A DNA stretch of 64,000 bases, from contig NZ_MUIO01000009.1 in NCBI RefSeq assembly GCF_002087235.1, forward strand, positions 62,001-126,000, in the 5' to 3' direction. Under the pieces are notes generated by a model. It was not told where the DNA came from. It ran no database searches and saw nothing but the letters and a program-made list of their open reading frames with translations. Made by a program: the position numbers and the translations under genes. Source of the DNA: Pseudomonas floridensis. GTDB lineage: Bacteria; Pseudomonadota; Gammaproteobacteria; Pseudomonadales; Pseudomonadaceae. Shown in pieces: positions 35,077 to 46,029 of the stretch. Position 1 is the stretch's first letter, and each line of letters opens with the position of its first letter.

Positions 35077-35787
35077 TCAAAAGCGGTTACGCACATAGGC
35101 GACAACGCTGTACGTCTGGTCTTCGACCCGGTTGTCCGGATCACGTAACGTGAGGTTGATTCGCACACTGCGAATGTCGCCAGCGTTGGCTGGGGTGATC
35201 GCCGTCTTATAGGACATGGGATTACCTGCCATGCCGAAGGAAACCGAGAAATCGGCAACGTTTTGCAGAAGTGGCTGCGGATCCCCACCCGTACCGAATT
35301 TGATCATCAGATTGGTTCCGGTCAGGACGTAGACCAACTGCCTCAGCGGAAACGCCGTCTGCCCTGTCGCAGGAGTTCTTGCACCGACGTAAAGCTGCGT
35401 CGTAGTCAGGCAGTTCGACACGATTGTCCAGGTCGGCGCACTGCCGGTGGTTCCCACGTCGGCCGTCACCAGCGTGAGCGTCCTGTTGGCGTTATCCCAG
35501 AGGATCGGATTATCAAGCGCTGGCGGCCAAGCAATGCCAGGCGCTACGGGAATGTTGTTACTGAAGCTCAGGCACCCGTACATGCCTGTCATACGAATTT
35601 CCTGAATCAGCTTGCTTAACACGAACCGCGCATCTTCCTGCATCCGTGCCGCGGCATTCTGGCTCTGGTAAGTACCTCTGGACGCGGTGAAGATCTGCAC
35701 GATGCCAAGACTGACAATCAGCCCCAATACCAGCGCGACCATGATTTCAACCAGACCGAAGCCTCTGGACGATTTTCTCATGCTCAT
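35077..35787 (-). CDS. pilW: Type IV pilus minor pilin PilW
   Basis: A 236-residue prepilin-like protein with leader MSMRKSSRG before FGLVEIMVALVLGLIVSLGIVQIF, including Glu5. It continues ASRGTYQSQNAAARMQEDARF, typical of PilW. The start overlaps the pilV stop by four bases. PilW, PilV, FimU and PilX are known to form the priming complex at the pilus tip with PilY1 and PilE. Confidence 0.92.
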   Translation of the reverse strand: MSMRKSSRGFGLVEIMVALVLGLIVSLGIVQIFTASRGTYQSQNAAARMQEDARFVLSKLIQEIRMTGMYGCLSFSNNIPVAPGIAWPPALDNPILWDNANRTLTLVTADVGTTGSAPTWTIVSNCLTTTQLYVGARTPATGQTAFPLRQLVYVLTGTNLMIKFGTGGDPQPLLQNVADFSVSFGMAGNPMSYKTAITPANAGDIRSVRINLTLRDPDNRVEDQTYSVVAYVRNRF

Positions 35788-36299
35788 GGGTTCACCCCGA
35801 TGCGCGAAGTCAGGGTGAATGTCTGGGTGGTCGGGGTGGTTGGCGCGTTACCGGTTGTCGCCACGTTGCTGGCACTGGCCGCACGGGTGTCGTTCCAGGT
35901 GATGGTAATGGTCACCTCGGGTGCGTTGGCAACGTTGATGACTCCTGTTCCCGAAGAGCCTGCAAAGTTGTTGATGTTCTTTTTGAAGTCAGCCAGATCC
36001 TGGTCGCGGGCAACGTTCAGGTTCTCGACCGGAGCAGAGCCCAGACCATTCAGGCTGTAGGTTGCCAGTACTCCGCTTGGGTTGGCAGCCGCATTACCAT
36101 CCACATTCGCCCGAATCCGGTCCATCATGTCGTAGGCGATGAAGCTGGCCTGGCTGGTCATCGCGGCACTGTCGGTGTATTTCAAAGCGTTGAGCTGAAT
36201 CGCCGCCGCCCCCAGCAAACCGATGGCGAGGATCAGTACCGAAACCAGTACTTCGATCAGAGTCATGCCGCGCTGGCGATGTCGGGAATTAAGGATCAT
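35784..36299 (-). CDS. pilV: Type IV pilus minor pilin PilV
   Basis: A 171-residue prepilin-like protein with leader MILNSRHRQRG before MTLIEVLVSVLILAIGLLGAAAIQ (Glu5 present). The segment AAMTSQASFIAYDMMDRIRAN is typical of PilV. The ATG at 36299 overlaps the fimU stop as ATGA and is preferred to a GTG six bases upstream. It lies between fimU and pilW in the minor pilin operon. Confidence 0.92.
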   Translation of the reverse strand: MILNSRHRQRGMTLIEVLVSVLILAIGLLGAAAIQLNALKYTDSAAMTSQASFIAYDMMDRIRANVDGNAAANPSGVLATYSLNGLGSAPVENLNVARDQDLADFKKNINNFAGSSGTGVINVANAPEVTITITWNDTRAASASNVATTGNAPTTPTTQTFTLTSRIGVNP

Positions 36300-36781
36300 C
36301 AACACGTTCCGCCGAGTACGATACGGCCGGTCAGACAGACATTCATGGTTCGGATGATAGAGCCTCGCGTGTAAGTCATCGCCACCGCCGTCGCAGGCGC
36401 GACGAGTCCGCCCAGATTATTGAAATCAATTGCATTGACATTGGCCGCCACCAAGGTGCCGCCGCTGCTCATTGCCGCTACCTTGCGCAAGACCTTTGTC
36501 GAATCAGCCGCGACAGTTGCAGCGTCCGAAGTCAGATAGACCTGCAGCTCGGTGTTCCACGCCGTGCCACTGGTAGGCGCGATTCGCACCGTCACTCCCC
36601 TGTTTATCGCCTCAAGCCGCGCATAGTTGAGCGCGCGCTGCAAATCATTGAGCTCGGTGTCGGCCTTGTTGCTCTGCAGGGTGCTGGCGAAATTCGGGAT
36701 CGCGATAGCTGCCAGGATGCCCACCAGGGACACAGTGACTAACAATTCGATGAGGCTGAATCCCTTGGCGATATGACGCAT
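36299..36781 (-). CDS. fimU: Type IV pilus minor pilin FimU (GspH/FimT family)
   Basis: A 160-residue prepilin with leader MRHIAKG before FSLIELLVTVSLVGILAAIAIPN. The helix continues with DLQRALNYARLEAINRGV, the GspH/FimT signature. One Cys pair (NVCLTG...GGTC) lies at the C terminus. It is the first gene of the operon fimU-pilV-pilW-pilX-pilY1-pilE and is divergent from fimT across 131 bp. In P. aeruginosa AlgR drives this operon; no AlgR site was identified here by eye. Confidence 0.9.
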   Translation of the reverse strand: MRHIAKGFSLIELLVTVSLVGILAAIAIPNFASTLQSNKADTELNDLQRALNYARLEAINRGVTVRIAPTSGTAWNTELQVYLTSDAATVAADSTKVLRKVAAMSSGGTLVAANVNAIDFNNLGGLVAPATAVAMTYTRGSIIRTMNVCLTGRIVLGGTC

Positions 36782-36912
36782 TGAGTGTCTCCTAGACGTT
36801 ACGACTATAAGGCAGCAATGCCGTCGGAAAATCTATAGCGGGACGTACGGTTGTTTCGCGATGACGAACGCCCGAACGCGATTGCAACAGCCTTTCCAGG
36901 GAGGGAAAAAGA

Positions 36913-37413
36913 ATGAAGCAGTCAGGTTTTACACTGATCGAATTGTTGGTCGTCGTTGCATTGGTTGCCATTCTTGCCAACGTTGCGACACCTTCTGTCA
37001 CGGAAATCATTGATAGCAACCGCAGGCTTGTCGCTGCTCAGGAACTGGCCAGTGGCATACGCTCTGCTCGCGTTGCCGCCATCACTCACAATCAACTGGT
37101 AACGATTCACGCCATTGAAGCCGACTGGAGCAAGGGGTGGCGGATCATCTTCGACCCGAATGGCAAAGGTCCTGACGATCACGACGTGCTGCTTATCGAG
37201 CGCGCCAGAACTGCAAACACAAAGATCGTCGGCAACAGGAAACTGGCCGAACACCTGACGTTCAACGGGTTGGGCGGGCTGGTGAACAGAGCCAACGGAA
37301 CGCTGTTTGTCTGTGTCAGGGACCAGCCGGTCAGCCACTACCGGGTGATAGTGGCAGCGACCGGCCGGGTCAGGATTGCAGACCGGAAAACCGAATCGCC
37401 GCTGTGCGGCTGA
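36913..37413 (+). CDS. fimT: Type IV pilus prepilin FimT (GspH family)
   Basis: A 166-residue prepilin with a very short leader MKQSG before FTLIELLVVVALVAILANVATPS, Glu5 present, then QELASGIRSARVAAITHNQLVTI. A strong ribosome site (AGGGAGG) precedes the ATG. FimT-type proteins in other bacteria can bind DNA during natural transformation. It is the only plus-strand gene of the cluster and is convergent with ispH, with only six bases between the stops. Confidence 0.88.
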   Translation: MKQSGFTLIELLVVVALVAILANVATPSVTEIIDSNRRLVAAQELASGIRSARVAAITHNQLVTIHAIEADWSKGWRIIFDPNGKGPDDHDVLLIERARTANTKIVGNRKLAEHLTFNGLGGLVNRANGTLFVCVRDQPVSHYRVIVAATGRVRIADRKTESPLCG

Positions 37414-37419
37414 GCCGTT

Positions 37420-38367
37420 TCAGAGCAGCGATTTGACCCGCAGCTCTTTGGGCATGGAGAACGTGATGTTCTCCTCGCGGCCTGCCAACTCATCTGCGCC
37501 GGTCGCGCCCCAGGCCTGCAGCTGCTGAATCACGCCACGCACCAGCACCTCCGGTGCGGAAGCGCCGGCCGTGATGCCGATACGCTCGACGCCGTCGAAC
37601 CAGGCGCGCTGCATGTCTTCGGCACCGTCGATGAGGTATGCCGGTGTCGCCATGCGCTCGGCCAGCTCACGCAGACGATTGGAGTTGGAGCTGTTCGGGC
37701 TGCCCACCACCAACACCACATCGCATTCGTCAGCCAGTTGCTTGACTGCGTCCTGCCGGTTTTGCGTGGCGTAGCAGATGTCATCCTTGCGCGGGCCGCC
37801 GATGGCCGGAAATTTCTGCCGCAAAGCATCGATGACCCGGCTGGTGTCGTCCATGGACAGCGTGGTCTGGGTCACGAACGCCAGCGAATCAGGGTTGCGC
37901 ACCTGCAGGCGGGCAACGTCAGCTTCATCTTCGACCAAATAGATTGCCCCGCCGTTGGTGGCATCGTACTGGCCCATGGTGCCTTCGACTTCCGGGTGAC
38001 CCTCGTGACCGATGAGGATGCATTCGCGACCGTCGCGGCTGTAACGGGCGACTTCGATGTGCACCTTGGTCACCAGCGGACAGGTGGCATCGAACACTTT
38101 CAGGCCACGACCTGCGGCCTCCGTGCGCACCGCTTGGGAGACGCCGTGAGCGCTGAAGATCACGATGACGTCGTCAGGCACCTGATCCAGCTCTTCGACG
38201 AAGATCGCGCCACGCGAGCGCAGGTCTTCGACGACGAATTTGTTGTGAACGACTTCATGGCGCACATAAATCGGCGGACCAAACACTTCCAGGGCGCGAT
38301 TGACGATTTCGATCGCACGGTCCACGCCAGCGCAGAAGCCGCGGGGGTTGGCGAGTTTGATTTGCAT
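37420..38367 (-). CDS. ispH: 4-hydroxy-3-methylbut-2-enyl diphosphate reductase IspH (LytB)
   Basis: The 315-residue iron-sulfur enzyme performs the last step of the MEP isoprenoid pathway. Cluster ligands are seen in [22 protein letters not shown] and the later [13 protein letters not shown]. The ATG at 38367 ([14 protein letters not shown]) is preferred to 38379 because GAGG lies six bases upstream and the N terminus matches the family. It is the last gene of the run murJ/ribF-ileS-lspA-fkpB-ispH. Confidence 0.96.
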   Translation of the reverse strand: MQIKLANPRGFCAGVDRAIEIVNRALEVFGPPIYVRHEVVHNKFVVEDLRSRGAIFVEELDQVPDDVIVIFSAHGVSQAVRTEAAGRGLKVFDATCPLVTKVHIEVARYSRDGRECILIGHEGHPEVEGTMGQYDATNGGAIYLVEDEADVARLQVRNPDSLAFVTQTTLSMDDTSRVIDALRQKFPAIGGPRKDDICYATQNRQDAVKQLADECDVVLVVGSPNSSNSNRLRELAERMATPAYLIDGAEDMQRAWFDGVERIGITAGASAPEVLVRGVIQQLQAWGATGADELAGREENITFSMPKELRVKSLL

Positions 38368-38425
38368 GCTGTGCCTCATGGTTACGTGCGAAGCAGCCCG
38401 GCCGAAGCCGGGCTCGATATCGGGG

Positions 38426-38902
38426 TCAGGACGCCAGAATCGCCTTCACTTCGAAGATTTGCACTTCAAAGCTCAGCGTCTTGCCTGCCAGCGGGTGGTT
38501 GAAGTCGATGGTGACCTGTTCATCGTCGAATACCTTCACCACGCCAGGCAGTTCGGTGTTGGCGGCGTCATTGAAGATCACCAGCAACCCCTCGGACAGT
38601 TCCATACCCGCGAACTGCGAGCGTGGCATGATCTGCACGTTTTGTGGGTTGGGCTGACCAAAGGCGTTTTCCGGCAGAATCTGCACGGTCTTTCTGTCGC
38701 CCGCCTTGAAGCCGAAAATGGCCGCCTCGAAGCCAGGCAGCAGGTTGCCGTCACCGACCTTGAACGTGGCCGGAGCCTTTTCGAAGGTGCTGTCGACAGT
38801 GTCGCCGTTTTCCAGACGCAGGGCGAAGTGCAGCGTGACCTGAGTGTTCTGGCCGATGCGCAACTCGCCTGATGAGCCTTGAGTGGAAGACTGTTCAGTC
38901 AT
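38426..38902 (-). CDS. fkpB: FKBP-type peptidyl-prolyl isomerase FkpB (SlpA-like)
   Basis: A 158-residue cytoplasmic isomerase and chaperone of the SlyD/SlpA subgroup: [20 protein letters not shown], then [19 protein letters not shown], and an inserted flap domain around residues 80-125 before [15 protein letters not shown]. The ATG at 38902 overlaps lspA by eight bases. The order lspA-fkpB-ispH is conserved from E. coli to Pseudomonas. Confidence 0.93.
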   Translation of the reverse strand: MTEQSSTQGSSGELRIGQNTQVTLHFALRLENGDTVDSTFEKAPATFKVGDGNLLPGFEAAIFGFKAGDRKTVQILPENAFGQPNPQNVQIMPRSQFAGMELSEGLLVIFNDAANTELPGVVKVFDDEQVTIDFNHPLAGKTLSFEVQIFEVKAILAS

Positions 38903-39410
38903 GGGCAGGCTCTCCGGTTTTCTTGCTCTTGAACATATCCAGCGCCAGCATGATCGCACCTACGGTAATGCCGCTGTCAGCCACGTTGAAGGCCGGGAAA
39001 TGCCAGCGGTTCTGCCAGTGGACCAGAATGAAGTCGATCACATGACCCAGCACGATGCGGTCGTAGAGATTACCCAGCGCGCCACCCAGCACCAGCGCCA
39101 GCGCAATGGCCAGCCAGGTGTCGTCGCGCCCCAGGCGCTTGAGCCAGACCACCAGCACGCCACTGACCACGACAGCGATCAGGGCGAACAGCCAGCGCTG
39201 CCAGCCAGCGCCGTCAGCCAGAAAACTGAACGCCGCGCCGGTGTTGTACGCCAGCATCCAGCTGAAGTAGTCGGGAATCACCACAATCTGCTCGTACAGA
39301 CCCAGGCGGTTTTCGAAGTAGAACTTGCTGGCCTGGTCGATGACCAGGACCAGCACGCTCAACCACAACCAGCTCAGACGACCGAAACGGCCCGGAGCGG
39401 AATCACGCAT
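38895..39410 (-). CDS. lspA: Lipoprotein signal peptidase LspA
   Basis: The 171-residue inner-membrane aspartyl peptidase cuts the signal peptide of prolipoproteins such as BamD. Four membrane helices are seen. The catalytic Asp residues lie in [18 protein letters not shown] and [11 protein letters not shown]. The ATG at 39410 overlaps the end of ileS by eight bases, and the stop overlaps fkpB, so the operon is translationally coupled. Confidence 0.95.
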   Translation of the reverse strand: MRDSAPGRFGRLSWLWLSVLVLVIDQASKFYFENRLGLYEQIVVIPDYFSWMLAYNTGAAFSFLADGAGWQRWLFALIAVVVSGVLVVWLKRLGRDDTWLAIALALVLGGALGNLYDRIVLGHVIDFILVHWQNRWHFPAFNVADSGITVGAIMLALDMFKSKKTGEPAHD

Positions 39411-42234
39411 AGTGGCGCACCTCACCCGCACCGCTGATGTTGTCCACACAGCGACCGCAGATTTCAGGATGCTCAGGGTTCACACCCACATCCTCGCGGT
39501 GATGCCAGCAACGGGCGCACTTGGCATGACCGGACTTGACCACTTTCAGTTTCAGACCGGCCACTTCGGTGACCACGGCATCGGCCGGAGCCGATGCCAG
39601 AGGTGCAACGCTGGCGGTCGAGGTGATCAGCACGAAGCGCAGTTCGTTGCCCAGCTTCGCCAGATCCGCTACCAGCGAGTCTTCGGCGTACAGGGTCACT
39701 TCGGCCTGCAGGTTGCCGCCAATGGCCTTGGCTGCGCGCAGGTTTTCCATTTCCTTGTTGACCGAGGTCTTCACCGCCATGATCCGCTCCCAGTAGGCGC
39801 GGTCCATTTCGAAGCTGGCCGGCATTTCGCTAAGGCCTTCGTACCAGGTGTTGAGCATCACCGATTCGTTGCGCTCGCCCGGCAGGAACTGCCACAGCTC
39901 GTCGGCGGTGAAGGCCAGGATCGGCGCGATCCAGCGCACCAGCGCTTCGGAGATATGGAACAGCGCGGTCTGGCACGAGCGGCGCGCGGTGCTGTTGGCC
40001 GCCGTGGTGTACTGACGGTCCTTGATGATATCCAGATAGAAACCACCCAGCTCCTGCACGCAGAAGTTGTGGACCTTGGAGTAGACGTTCCAGAAGCGGT
40101 ATTCGCTGTAGTTCTCTTGCAACTCACGTTGCAGCAGCAAGGTGCGGTCCACCGCCCAACGGTCCAGAGCGAGCATGTCTTCAGCAGGCAGCAGGTCCGT
40201 CGCCGGATTGAATCCCGACAGGTTCGAGAGCAGGAAACGCGCCGTGTTGCGGATACGACGATACGCGTCGGCACTGCGCTGCAGGATTTGATCGGACACC
40301 GCCATTTCGCCGGAGTAATCCGTCGCCGAAACCCACAGGCGCATGATGTCGGCGCCCAGCGAATCGTTGACCTTCTGCGGCGCCACGACGTTGTTGAGCG
40401 ACTTGGACATCTTGCGACCGTTCTCGTCAACCACGAACCCGTGAGTCAGCAACTCACGGTACGGCGCATGGTCGTCAATGGCGCAACCGGTCAGCAGCGA
40501 CGAATGGAACCAGCCACGGTGCTGGTCGGAACCCTCCAGGTACAGGTCGGCACGCGGACCGCTTTCGTGACCCATCGGGTGTGAACCGCGCAGCACATGC
40601 CAATGCGTGGTGCCGGAGTCGAACCAGACGTCCAGAGTGTCGGAGATCTTGTCGTACCTGGCCGCCTCGTCACCCAGCAACTCGCTGGCGTCCAGCTTGA
40701 ACCAGGCTTCGATGCCCTCTTTTTCGACGCGCTGCGCCACTTCCTCCATCAGTTCGACGGTGCGCGGGTGCAGCTCGCCGCTTTCCTTGTGCAGGAAGAA
40801 CGGAATCGGCACGCCCCAGTTGCGCTGACGCGAGATGCACCAGTCGGGACGATTGGCGATCATCGAATGCAGACGCGCCTGGCCCCAGGCTGGCACGAAT
40901 CGGGTGTCTTCGATGGCCTTGACCGCACGCTCGCGCAGCGTATCGCCGGTAGCGGGCTGCTTGTCCATGCCGACGAACCACTGCGCGGTGGCGCGGTAGA
41001 TCAGCGGCGACTTGTGACGCCAGCAGTGCATGTAACTGTGGCTGATGGTTTCGGTGTTCATCAGGCTGCCGACTTCGGTCAGCTTGTCGATGATGTTCTG
41101 GTTGGCCTTGAAGATGAACTGGCCGCCGAAGAACTCCAGCGACTCGACATACACGCCGTTGCTCTGCACCGGGCTGATGATGTCGTCGTTGCTCAGGCCA
41201 TAGGCCTTGCTGATATTGAAGTCGTCCACGCCATAGGCAGGCGAGCAGTGAACGATACCGGTACCGGCGCTCAGCTCGACGTAGTCTGCCAGATAGACAG
41301 GCGACAGGCGGTCGTAGAACGGGTGACGGAAATTGATCAGTTCCAGCGACTGGCCGGTGGCGGTGGCAATGACCGTGCCTTCCAGCGTGTAACGAGCCAG
41401 ACAGGACTCGACCAGTTCCTCTGCCAGCACCAGCAGTTTGTCGCCGACATCGACCAGCGCGTAGTTGAACTCGGGGTGGACGTTCAGTGCCTGGTTGGCC
41501 GGAATGGTCCACGGCGTGGTGGTCCAGATGACGATGGACGCAGGCTTGTCCAGCGACGTCAAACCGAAAGCAGCCGCCAGCTTCGCTTCATCAGCGATCG
41601 GGAATGCTACGTCGATGGTCGAGGACTTTTTGTCCTGATATTCGACTTCGGCTTCAGCCAGCGCCGAACCGCAGTCGAAGCACCAGTTGACCGGCTTCAG
41701 GCCCTTGAAGACGAAACCGCCTTTGACCATTTCAGCCAGCGCACGGATTTCGCCGGCTTCGTTGGCGAAGTTCATGGTCAGGTACGGATTGCTCCAGTCA
41801 CCCAGCACACCCAGACGAATGAACTCGGACTTCTGGCCTTCGATCTGCTCGGCAGCGTAGGCACGGCACAGCTCGCGGGTCTTGTCCGCGGACAGGTTCT
41901 TGCCGTGGGTCACTTCGACTTTGTGCTCGATCGGCAGACCATGACAGTCCCAGCCCGGCACGTACGGAGCATCGAAGCCCGCCAGGGTCTTGGAACGCAG
42001 AATCATGTCCTTGAGAATCTTGTTGACGGCATGACCGATGTGAATATTGCCGTTGGCGTACGGAGGGCCGTCGTGCAGGACGAACTTCGGACGATCCTTG
42101 CCAATTTCGCGCAGCTTCTGGTACAGGCCAATGCTGTCCCAGCGCTGCAGAGTTTGCGGCTCGCGCTGGGGCAGGCCGGCCTTCATCGGGAAGGCGGTGT
42201 CCGGAAGGTTTAGCGTGGCTTTATAGTCGGTCAT
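39403..42234 (-). CDS. ileS: Isoleucyl-tRNA synthetase
   Basis: The 943-residue class I synthetase has the expected family length. The HIGH motif appears as [11 protein letters not shown] and KMSKS as [10 protein letters not shown]. The CP1 editing domain lies between them (about 190-400), and a C-terminal zinc finger is seen as [10 protein letters not shown] and CGRCVDN. The ATG at 42234 ([12 protein letters not shown]) overlaps the ribF stop by four bases. Confidence 0.97.
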   Translation of the reverse strand: MTDYKATLNLPDTAFPMKAGLPQREPQTLQRWDSIGLYQKLREIGKDRPKFVLHDGPPYANGNIHIGHAVNKILKDMILRSKTLAGFDAPYVPGWDCHGLPIEHKVEVTHGKNLSADKTRELCRAYAAEQIEGQKSEFIRLGVLGDWSNPYLTMNFANEAGEIRALAEMVKGGFVFKGLKPVNWCFDCGSALAEAEVEYQDKKSSTIDVAFPIADEAKLAAAFGLTSLDKPASIVIWTTTPWTIPANQALNVHPEFNYALVDVGDKLLVLAEELVESCLARYTLEGTVIATATGQSLELINFRHPFYDRLSPVYLADYVELSAGTGIVHCSPAYGVDDFNISKAYGLSNDDIISPVQSNGVYVESLEFFGGQFIFKANQNIIDKLTEVGSLMNTETISHSYMHCWRHKSPLIYRATAQWFVGMDKQPATGDTLRERAVKAIEDTRFVPAWGQARLHSMIANRPDWCISRQRNWGVPIPFFLHKESGELHPRTVELMEEVAQRVEKEGIEAWFKLDASELLGDEAARYDKISDTLDVWFDSGTTHWHVLRGSHPMGHESGPRADLYLEGSDQHRGWFHSSLLTGCAIDDHAPYRELLTHGFVVDENGRKMSKSLNNVVAPQKVNDSLGADIMRLWVSATDYSGEMAVSDQILQRSADAYRRIRNTARFLLSNLSGFNPATDLLPAEDMLALDRWAVDRTLLLQRELQENYSEYRFWNVYSKVHNFCVQELGGFYLDIIKDRQYTTAANSTARRSCQTALFHISEALVRWIAPILAFTADELWQFLPGERNESVMLNTWYEGLSEMPASFEMDRAYWERIMAVKTSVNKEMENLRAAKAIGGNLQAEVTLYAEDSLVADLAKLGNELRFVLITSTASVAPLASAPADAVVTEVAGLKLKVVKSGHAKCARCWHHREDVGVNPEHPEICGRCVDNISGAGEVRHYA

Positions 42235-43181
42235 TTCAGGCTCTTGGTTAGCGGTTGACCATGCCAATGGGCACGGGCGGCGGCGACGTCCGCATTGATC
42301 GCCGTCTTGAGCGCCTCCAGAGAGGCAAAACGCTGCTCATCACGCAGCTTGTGGTGGAAAGCCACCGTCAAACGCCGGCCATAAAGGTCGCCGGCAAAAT
42401 CCAGAAGATGCACCTCAAGATGGGCACTGCCATCGCCAGCCACGGTCGGGCGCACGCCTATGTTGGCGACGCCCGGCCAGGCCTTGCCATCAATGTCCAT
42501 GCTGACGAGGTAAACCCCGCTCAACGGTACGCGACGACGTTTGAGTTGCACGTTGGCGGTGGGCGTACCCAACTGGCGCGCCAGCTTCTGGCCGTGCAAT
42601 ACCCGTCCGGTGATCTGGAACGGGCGACCGAGCATACGCTCGGCAAGGGCAAAATCCGAGGCAGCCAAGGCTTTACGCACCTTGGTGCTGCTGACCCGGA
42701 CGCCATCGATTTCAACGGTCTGCGCCGCCTCCACCGTAAATCCGTAAGTTGTGCCCGCCTGTTGCAGATAGTCGAAATCGCCCATCCGGTCGCAGCCGAA
42801 GCGAAAATCATCACCCACCTCAAGATGCTGAATGCCCAGACCGTCAATCAGCACGGTTTCGACAAAACTTGCGGCGCTGAGCTTGCTCAGACGCTGATTG
42901 AAGGACAGGCACAGGACCCGGTCCACGCCTTCGGCGCTCAACAGTTCGAGCTTGTCACGCAGGCGTGCCAGACGGGCCGGAGCGGTCTCTGGCGCGAAAA
43001 ACTCGCGTGGCTGGGGTTCGAAGATGACCACGCAGCTAGGCACGCCCAACTCGACAGCCCGCTCACGCAAACGCGCCAGGATAGCCTGGTGGCCGCGGTG
43101 AACACCGTCGAAATTGCCAATCGTGGCGACGCAGCCCCGATGCTGGGGATGCAGGTTGTGAAGACCTCTAACCAGCTGCAT
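42231..43181 (-). CDS. ribF: Bifunctional riboflavin kinase / FAD synthetase RibF
   Basis: The 316-residue enzyme makes FMN from riboflavin and then FAD. The nucleotidyl-transferase domain starts [16 protein letters not shown] with a later SSTKVRKAL. The C-terminal kinase domain has GTPTANVQL. The ATG at 43181 ([10 protein letters not shown]) is chosen over upstream in-frame codons by homology with other RibF N termini. It is followed directly by ileS. Confidence 0.95.
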   Translation of the reverse strand: MQLVRGLHNLHPQHRGCVATIGNFDGVHRGHQAILARLRERAVELGVPSCVVIFEPQPREFFAPETAPARLARLRDKLELLSAEGVDRVLCLSFNQRLSKLSAASFVETVLIDGLGIQHLEVGDDFRFGCDRMGDFDYLQQAGTTYGFTVEAAQTVEIDGVRVSSTKVRKALAASDFALAERMLGRPFQITGRVLHGQKLARQLGTPTANVQLKRRRVPLSGVYLVSMDIDGKAWPGVANIGVRPTVAGDGSAHLEVHLLDFAGDLYGRRLTVAFHHKLRDEQRFASLEALKTAINADVAAARAHWHGQPLTKSLK

Positions 43182-43313
43182 AACGCACTTCTTGCTCATA
43201 AAGTGGCCGATTATAACCACACACGGCCCCGGACGACAGGCAACACGCCGGGACCCGATCAAAGCTGTCGGCACATAACGCGCAAACCCGACCGCTCACC
43301 TTTGAAATACCGC

Positions 43314-44852
43314 TTACATGATGGCCTTGCGGGCAAAATCCCGAAGCCGGAATCCCAGCAGCAGAAGCATGGCAAAGTAGGTGACCACACCGGCCGCCAC
43401 CAACGCACCCAGACGCAGAAAACGTTCGAGCATGTGCCCTTCGTCCCAGGCCGGCATGAAATGCATGAGCCCAAGCAGCACGGCCGACATGGCCGTGACG
43501 GCGATGACCAGCTTGAACAGAAACTTCATCCAGCCCGGCTGCGGCTGAAACAGTGCCTGTTTGCGCAACTGCCAGAACAGCAGCCCGGCGTTGATGCACG
43601 CCCCGACACTGATCGCCAACGCCAGACCCGCATGCTGCAACGGCACGATAAAGGCCAGGTTGAGCAACTGGGTCACGATGAGGGTGAAGATCGCGATTTT
43701 AACCGGGGTGCGGATATTCTGCTGTGCGTAGAAGCCCGGAGCCAACACTTTGATCAGAATGATCCCCAACAGCCCGACCGAATAGGCAACCAGCGCACGC
43801 TGCGTCATCGCCGCATCCAATGCATCGAACTTGCCATATTGAAACAGAGAAACGGTCAGCGGTTCAGCCAGCAGACCCAGCGCCAGGGTGCACGGCAACA
43901 CCAGCACGAAGCACAGGCGCAGCCCCCAGTCGAGAATCCGCGAATACTCCTGACGGTCCCGCTGGGCATAGGTTTTCGACAGGATCGGCAGCAGAATCGT
44001 ACCCAACGCAACACCCAGCACACCGGACGGCAGCTCCATGAGGCGGTCGGCGTAGTACATCCACGACACGGAGCCAGCGACGAGGAAAGACGCGAATATC
44101 GTGTTGATAATCAGAGAAATCTGACTGACGGAGACGCCAAGGATGGCAGGCAGCATCTGCTTCATCACACGCCAGACGCCCGAATCACGCAGATTCAGAC
44201 GCGGCAACACCAGCATGCCGATCTTTTTCAGGTGCGGCAGCTGATAAAACAACTGCAAAAGACCGCCCGCCAGCACCGCCCACCCCAGCGCCATGACCGG
44301 CGGATCGAAATACGGCGTGAGAAACAGCGCGAAAAAAATCATGCTGACGTTGAGCAGTGTCGGCACGAACGCTGGCACCGAGAAGCGGTTCCAGGTATTG
44401 AGGATCGCGCCCGCCAGAGACGATAGCGAGATCAGCAATATATAAGGAAACGTGACACGCAGCAGCTCCGACGTCAGGGCGAACTTCTCGGGCGTATCGA
44501 CAAAGCCTGGTGCGGTCGCCCATATCACCCAGGGCGCGAACACCACGCCCAGCAGCGTCACCAGCGCCAACGCCAGCGTCAGCAGCCCCGTGACGTAGGC
44601 CACGAAGGTGCGGGTCGCTTCCTCGCCCTGCTGATTCTTGTACTCGGCGAGAATTGGCACGAACGCCTGAGAAAAAGCCCCTTCGGCAAAGATGCGCCGC
44701 AGCAGATTGGGTAATTTGAAGGCGATGAAGAACGCATCGGTGGCCATTCCGGCTCCGAACGTGCGGGCAATGATGGTATCCCGAATAAAGCCCAGAACCC
44801 GGGAAAGCATTGTGATAGAGCTGACGGCGGCGAGTGACTTGAGTAGATTCAT
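43314..44852 (-). CDS. murJ: Lipid II flippase MurJ (MviN)
   Basis: The 512-residue protein with about 14 membrane helices moves lipid II across the inner membrane for cell-wall synthesis. It begins [22 protein letters not shown] and contains [18 protein letters not shown], both typical of MurJ. The ATG at 44852 is preferred to an in-frame codon at 44900 because it starts right at the conserved N terminus. A 132-bp gap separates it from ribF. It is divergent from rpsT. Confidence 0.96.
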   Translation of the reverse strand: MNLLKSLAAVSSITMLSRVLGFIRDTIIARTFGAGMATDAFFIAFKLPNLLRRIFAEGAFSQAFVPILAEYKNQQGEEATRTFVAYVTGLLTLALALVTLLGVVFAPWVIWATAPGFVDTPEKFALTSELLRVTFPYILLISLSSLAGAILNTWNRFSVPAFVPTLLNVSMIFFALFLTPYFDPPVMALGWAVLAGGLLQLFYQLPHLKKIGMLVLPRLNLRDSGVWRVMKQMLPAILGVSVSQISLIINTIFASFLVAGSVSWMYYADRLMELPSGVLGVALGTILLPILSKTYAQRDRQEYSRILDWGLRLCFVLVLPCTLALGLLAEPLTVSLFQYGKFDALDAAMTQRALVAYSVGLLGIILIKVLAPGFYAQQNIRTPVKIAIFTLIVTQLLNLAFIVPLQHAGLALAISVGACINAGLLFWQLRKQALFQPQPGWMKFLFKLVIAVTAMSAVLLGLMHFMPAWDEGHMLERFLRLGALVAAGVVTYFAMLLLLGFRLRDFARKAIM

Positions 44853-45023
44853 TGAAAGACTTGAATGCCTTGGCAAAGGATGGGCGATTAAGCCCTCCAT
44901 TTATGCGATACTTCGCGCCGCTAAAAAGCCCGAAGCCAAAGGCCGCGAGTTTACAGGTCGCACGCCGGAAATGAATCCTCCGGAGAAATGCAGCGACCAC
45001 TCAGCGGAACACCTTAACTGCGC

Positions 45024-45052
45024 TTGACAAGAGTTCAACTCATCGGCATGAT
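45024..45052 (+). promoter_or_regulatory. Promoter of rpsT
   Basis: TTGACA (45024-45029) and CATGAT (45047-45052) are spaced by 17 bp, about 50 bp upstream of the rpsT start. Confidence 0.6.
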
Positions 45053-45103
45053 TCGCGGCCTATTTTGTTTGCTATTTCACAAAGTCTTTCGAGGAGCTCG
45101 ACG

Positions 45104-45382
45104 GTGGCCAACACACCTTCCGCCAAAAAACGTGCAAAACAGGCTGAGAAGCGTCGCAGCCACAACGCCAGCCTGCGTTCCATGGTTCGTACCTACATCA
45201 AGAATGTAGTTAAGGCCATCGACGCAAAAGACGCTGAAAAAGCGCAAGCTGCTTATGTTCTGGCTGTACCTGTTATCGACCGCATGGCCGATAAAGGCAT
45301 CATCCACAAGAACAAAGCTGCTCGCCATAAAGGTCGCCTGAATGGTCACATCAAGGCTCTGAACCTTGCTGCTGCAGCCTAA
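45104..45382 (+). CDS. rpsT: 30S ribosomal protein S20
   Basis: The 92-residue basic protein ([22 protein letters not shown]) binds 16S rRNA early in 30S assembly. It starts with GTG at 45104, seven bases after GAGGAG. Non-AUG starts are known for rpsT in other bacteria and take part in its autogenous control. A strong terminator follows the stop. Confidence 0.97.
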   Translation: MANTPSAKKRAKQAEKRRSHNASLRSMVRTYIKNVVKAIDAKDAEKAQAAYVLAVPVIDRMADKGIIHKNKAARHKGRLNGHIKALNLAAAA

Positions 45383-45397
45383 GCAATCTGTTTGTTG

Positions 45398-45424
45398 AAA
45401 AACCGACCTCAGGGTCGGTTTTTT
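45398..45424 (+). terminator. Terminator after rpsT
   Basis: AACCGACC and GGTCGGTT form a stem with a 4-nt loop, flanked by A and T runs. Confidence 0.9.
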
Positions 45425-45518
45425 ATTGCCTGCAAAAAAGCATCGATGCACCAGCAGGACTGCCCCTACCGGCAGACCCTCTCTGCAAGAGTGAGCCTGC
45501 CCGCGAAAGCGCTTGAGA

Positions 45519-45989
45519 TCATGGAGCCGGCGCAGGTGACCACGGCAGGATCGGAATGGCCGTTACCGCATTCTGCGGGCTGCCCTCGATGATGCGGTCG
45601 CTGTAGACCAGATACACCAGCGAATTGCGCTTCTTGTCGAAGAAACGCACCACCTGCATGGTTTTGAAGACCAATGAAGTGCGCTCCTTGAACACCTCAT
45701 CGCCATCCTTCAGGCTTTCCTTAAAGCGGATGGGACCGACCTGACGGCAGGCAATCGACGCTTCGGCGCGATCTTCAGCCAGACCCAGGCCGCCCTTGAC
45801 CCCGCCAGTCTTGGCACGCGACAGATAGCAGGTCACGCCCTCCACCTTCGGATCGTCGAACGCCTCTACCACGATCCGGTCGTTCGGCCCGACCATCTTG
45901 AATACGGTCGACACCTGACCAATCTCTTCAGCCGAAACCAGCACCGGCACGAACAACAAAGCAGCCAACACACCTTTCATGACGCGCAT
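45519..45989 (-). CDS. creA: CreA family protein
   Basis: A 156-residue exported protein with a signal peptide ([17 protein letters not shown]). Its body reads [38 protein letters not shown] and CRQVGPIRF, the conserved CreA pattern. The biochemical role is not known. In P. aeruginosa it likewise lies between rpsT and proB. It ends about 135 bp from the rpsT stop, convergent with it. Confidence 0.9.
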   Translation of the reverse strand: MRVMKGVLAALLFVPVLVSAEEIGQVSTVFKMVGPNDRIVVEAFDDPKVEGVTCYLSRAKTGGVKGGLGLAEDRAEASIACRQVGPIRFKESLKDGDEVFKERTSLVFKTMQVVRFFDKKRNSLVYLVYSDRIIEGSPQNAVTAIPILPWSPAPAP

Positions 45990-46029
45990 CGAGCCTTCCC
46001 TTTAGCGAAGTGCCTGTTAGTGACCTGAG

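Noticed and set aside
39325..42213. Two long plus-strand frames (419 and 538 codons)
   Set aside because: Both are opposite ileS and lack any recognisable domain.
42255..44426. 723-codon open frame on the plus strand
   Set aside because: It is antisense to ribF and murJ; its composition (His, Gln, Arg rich) is that of a shadow frame.
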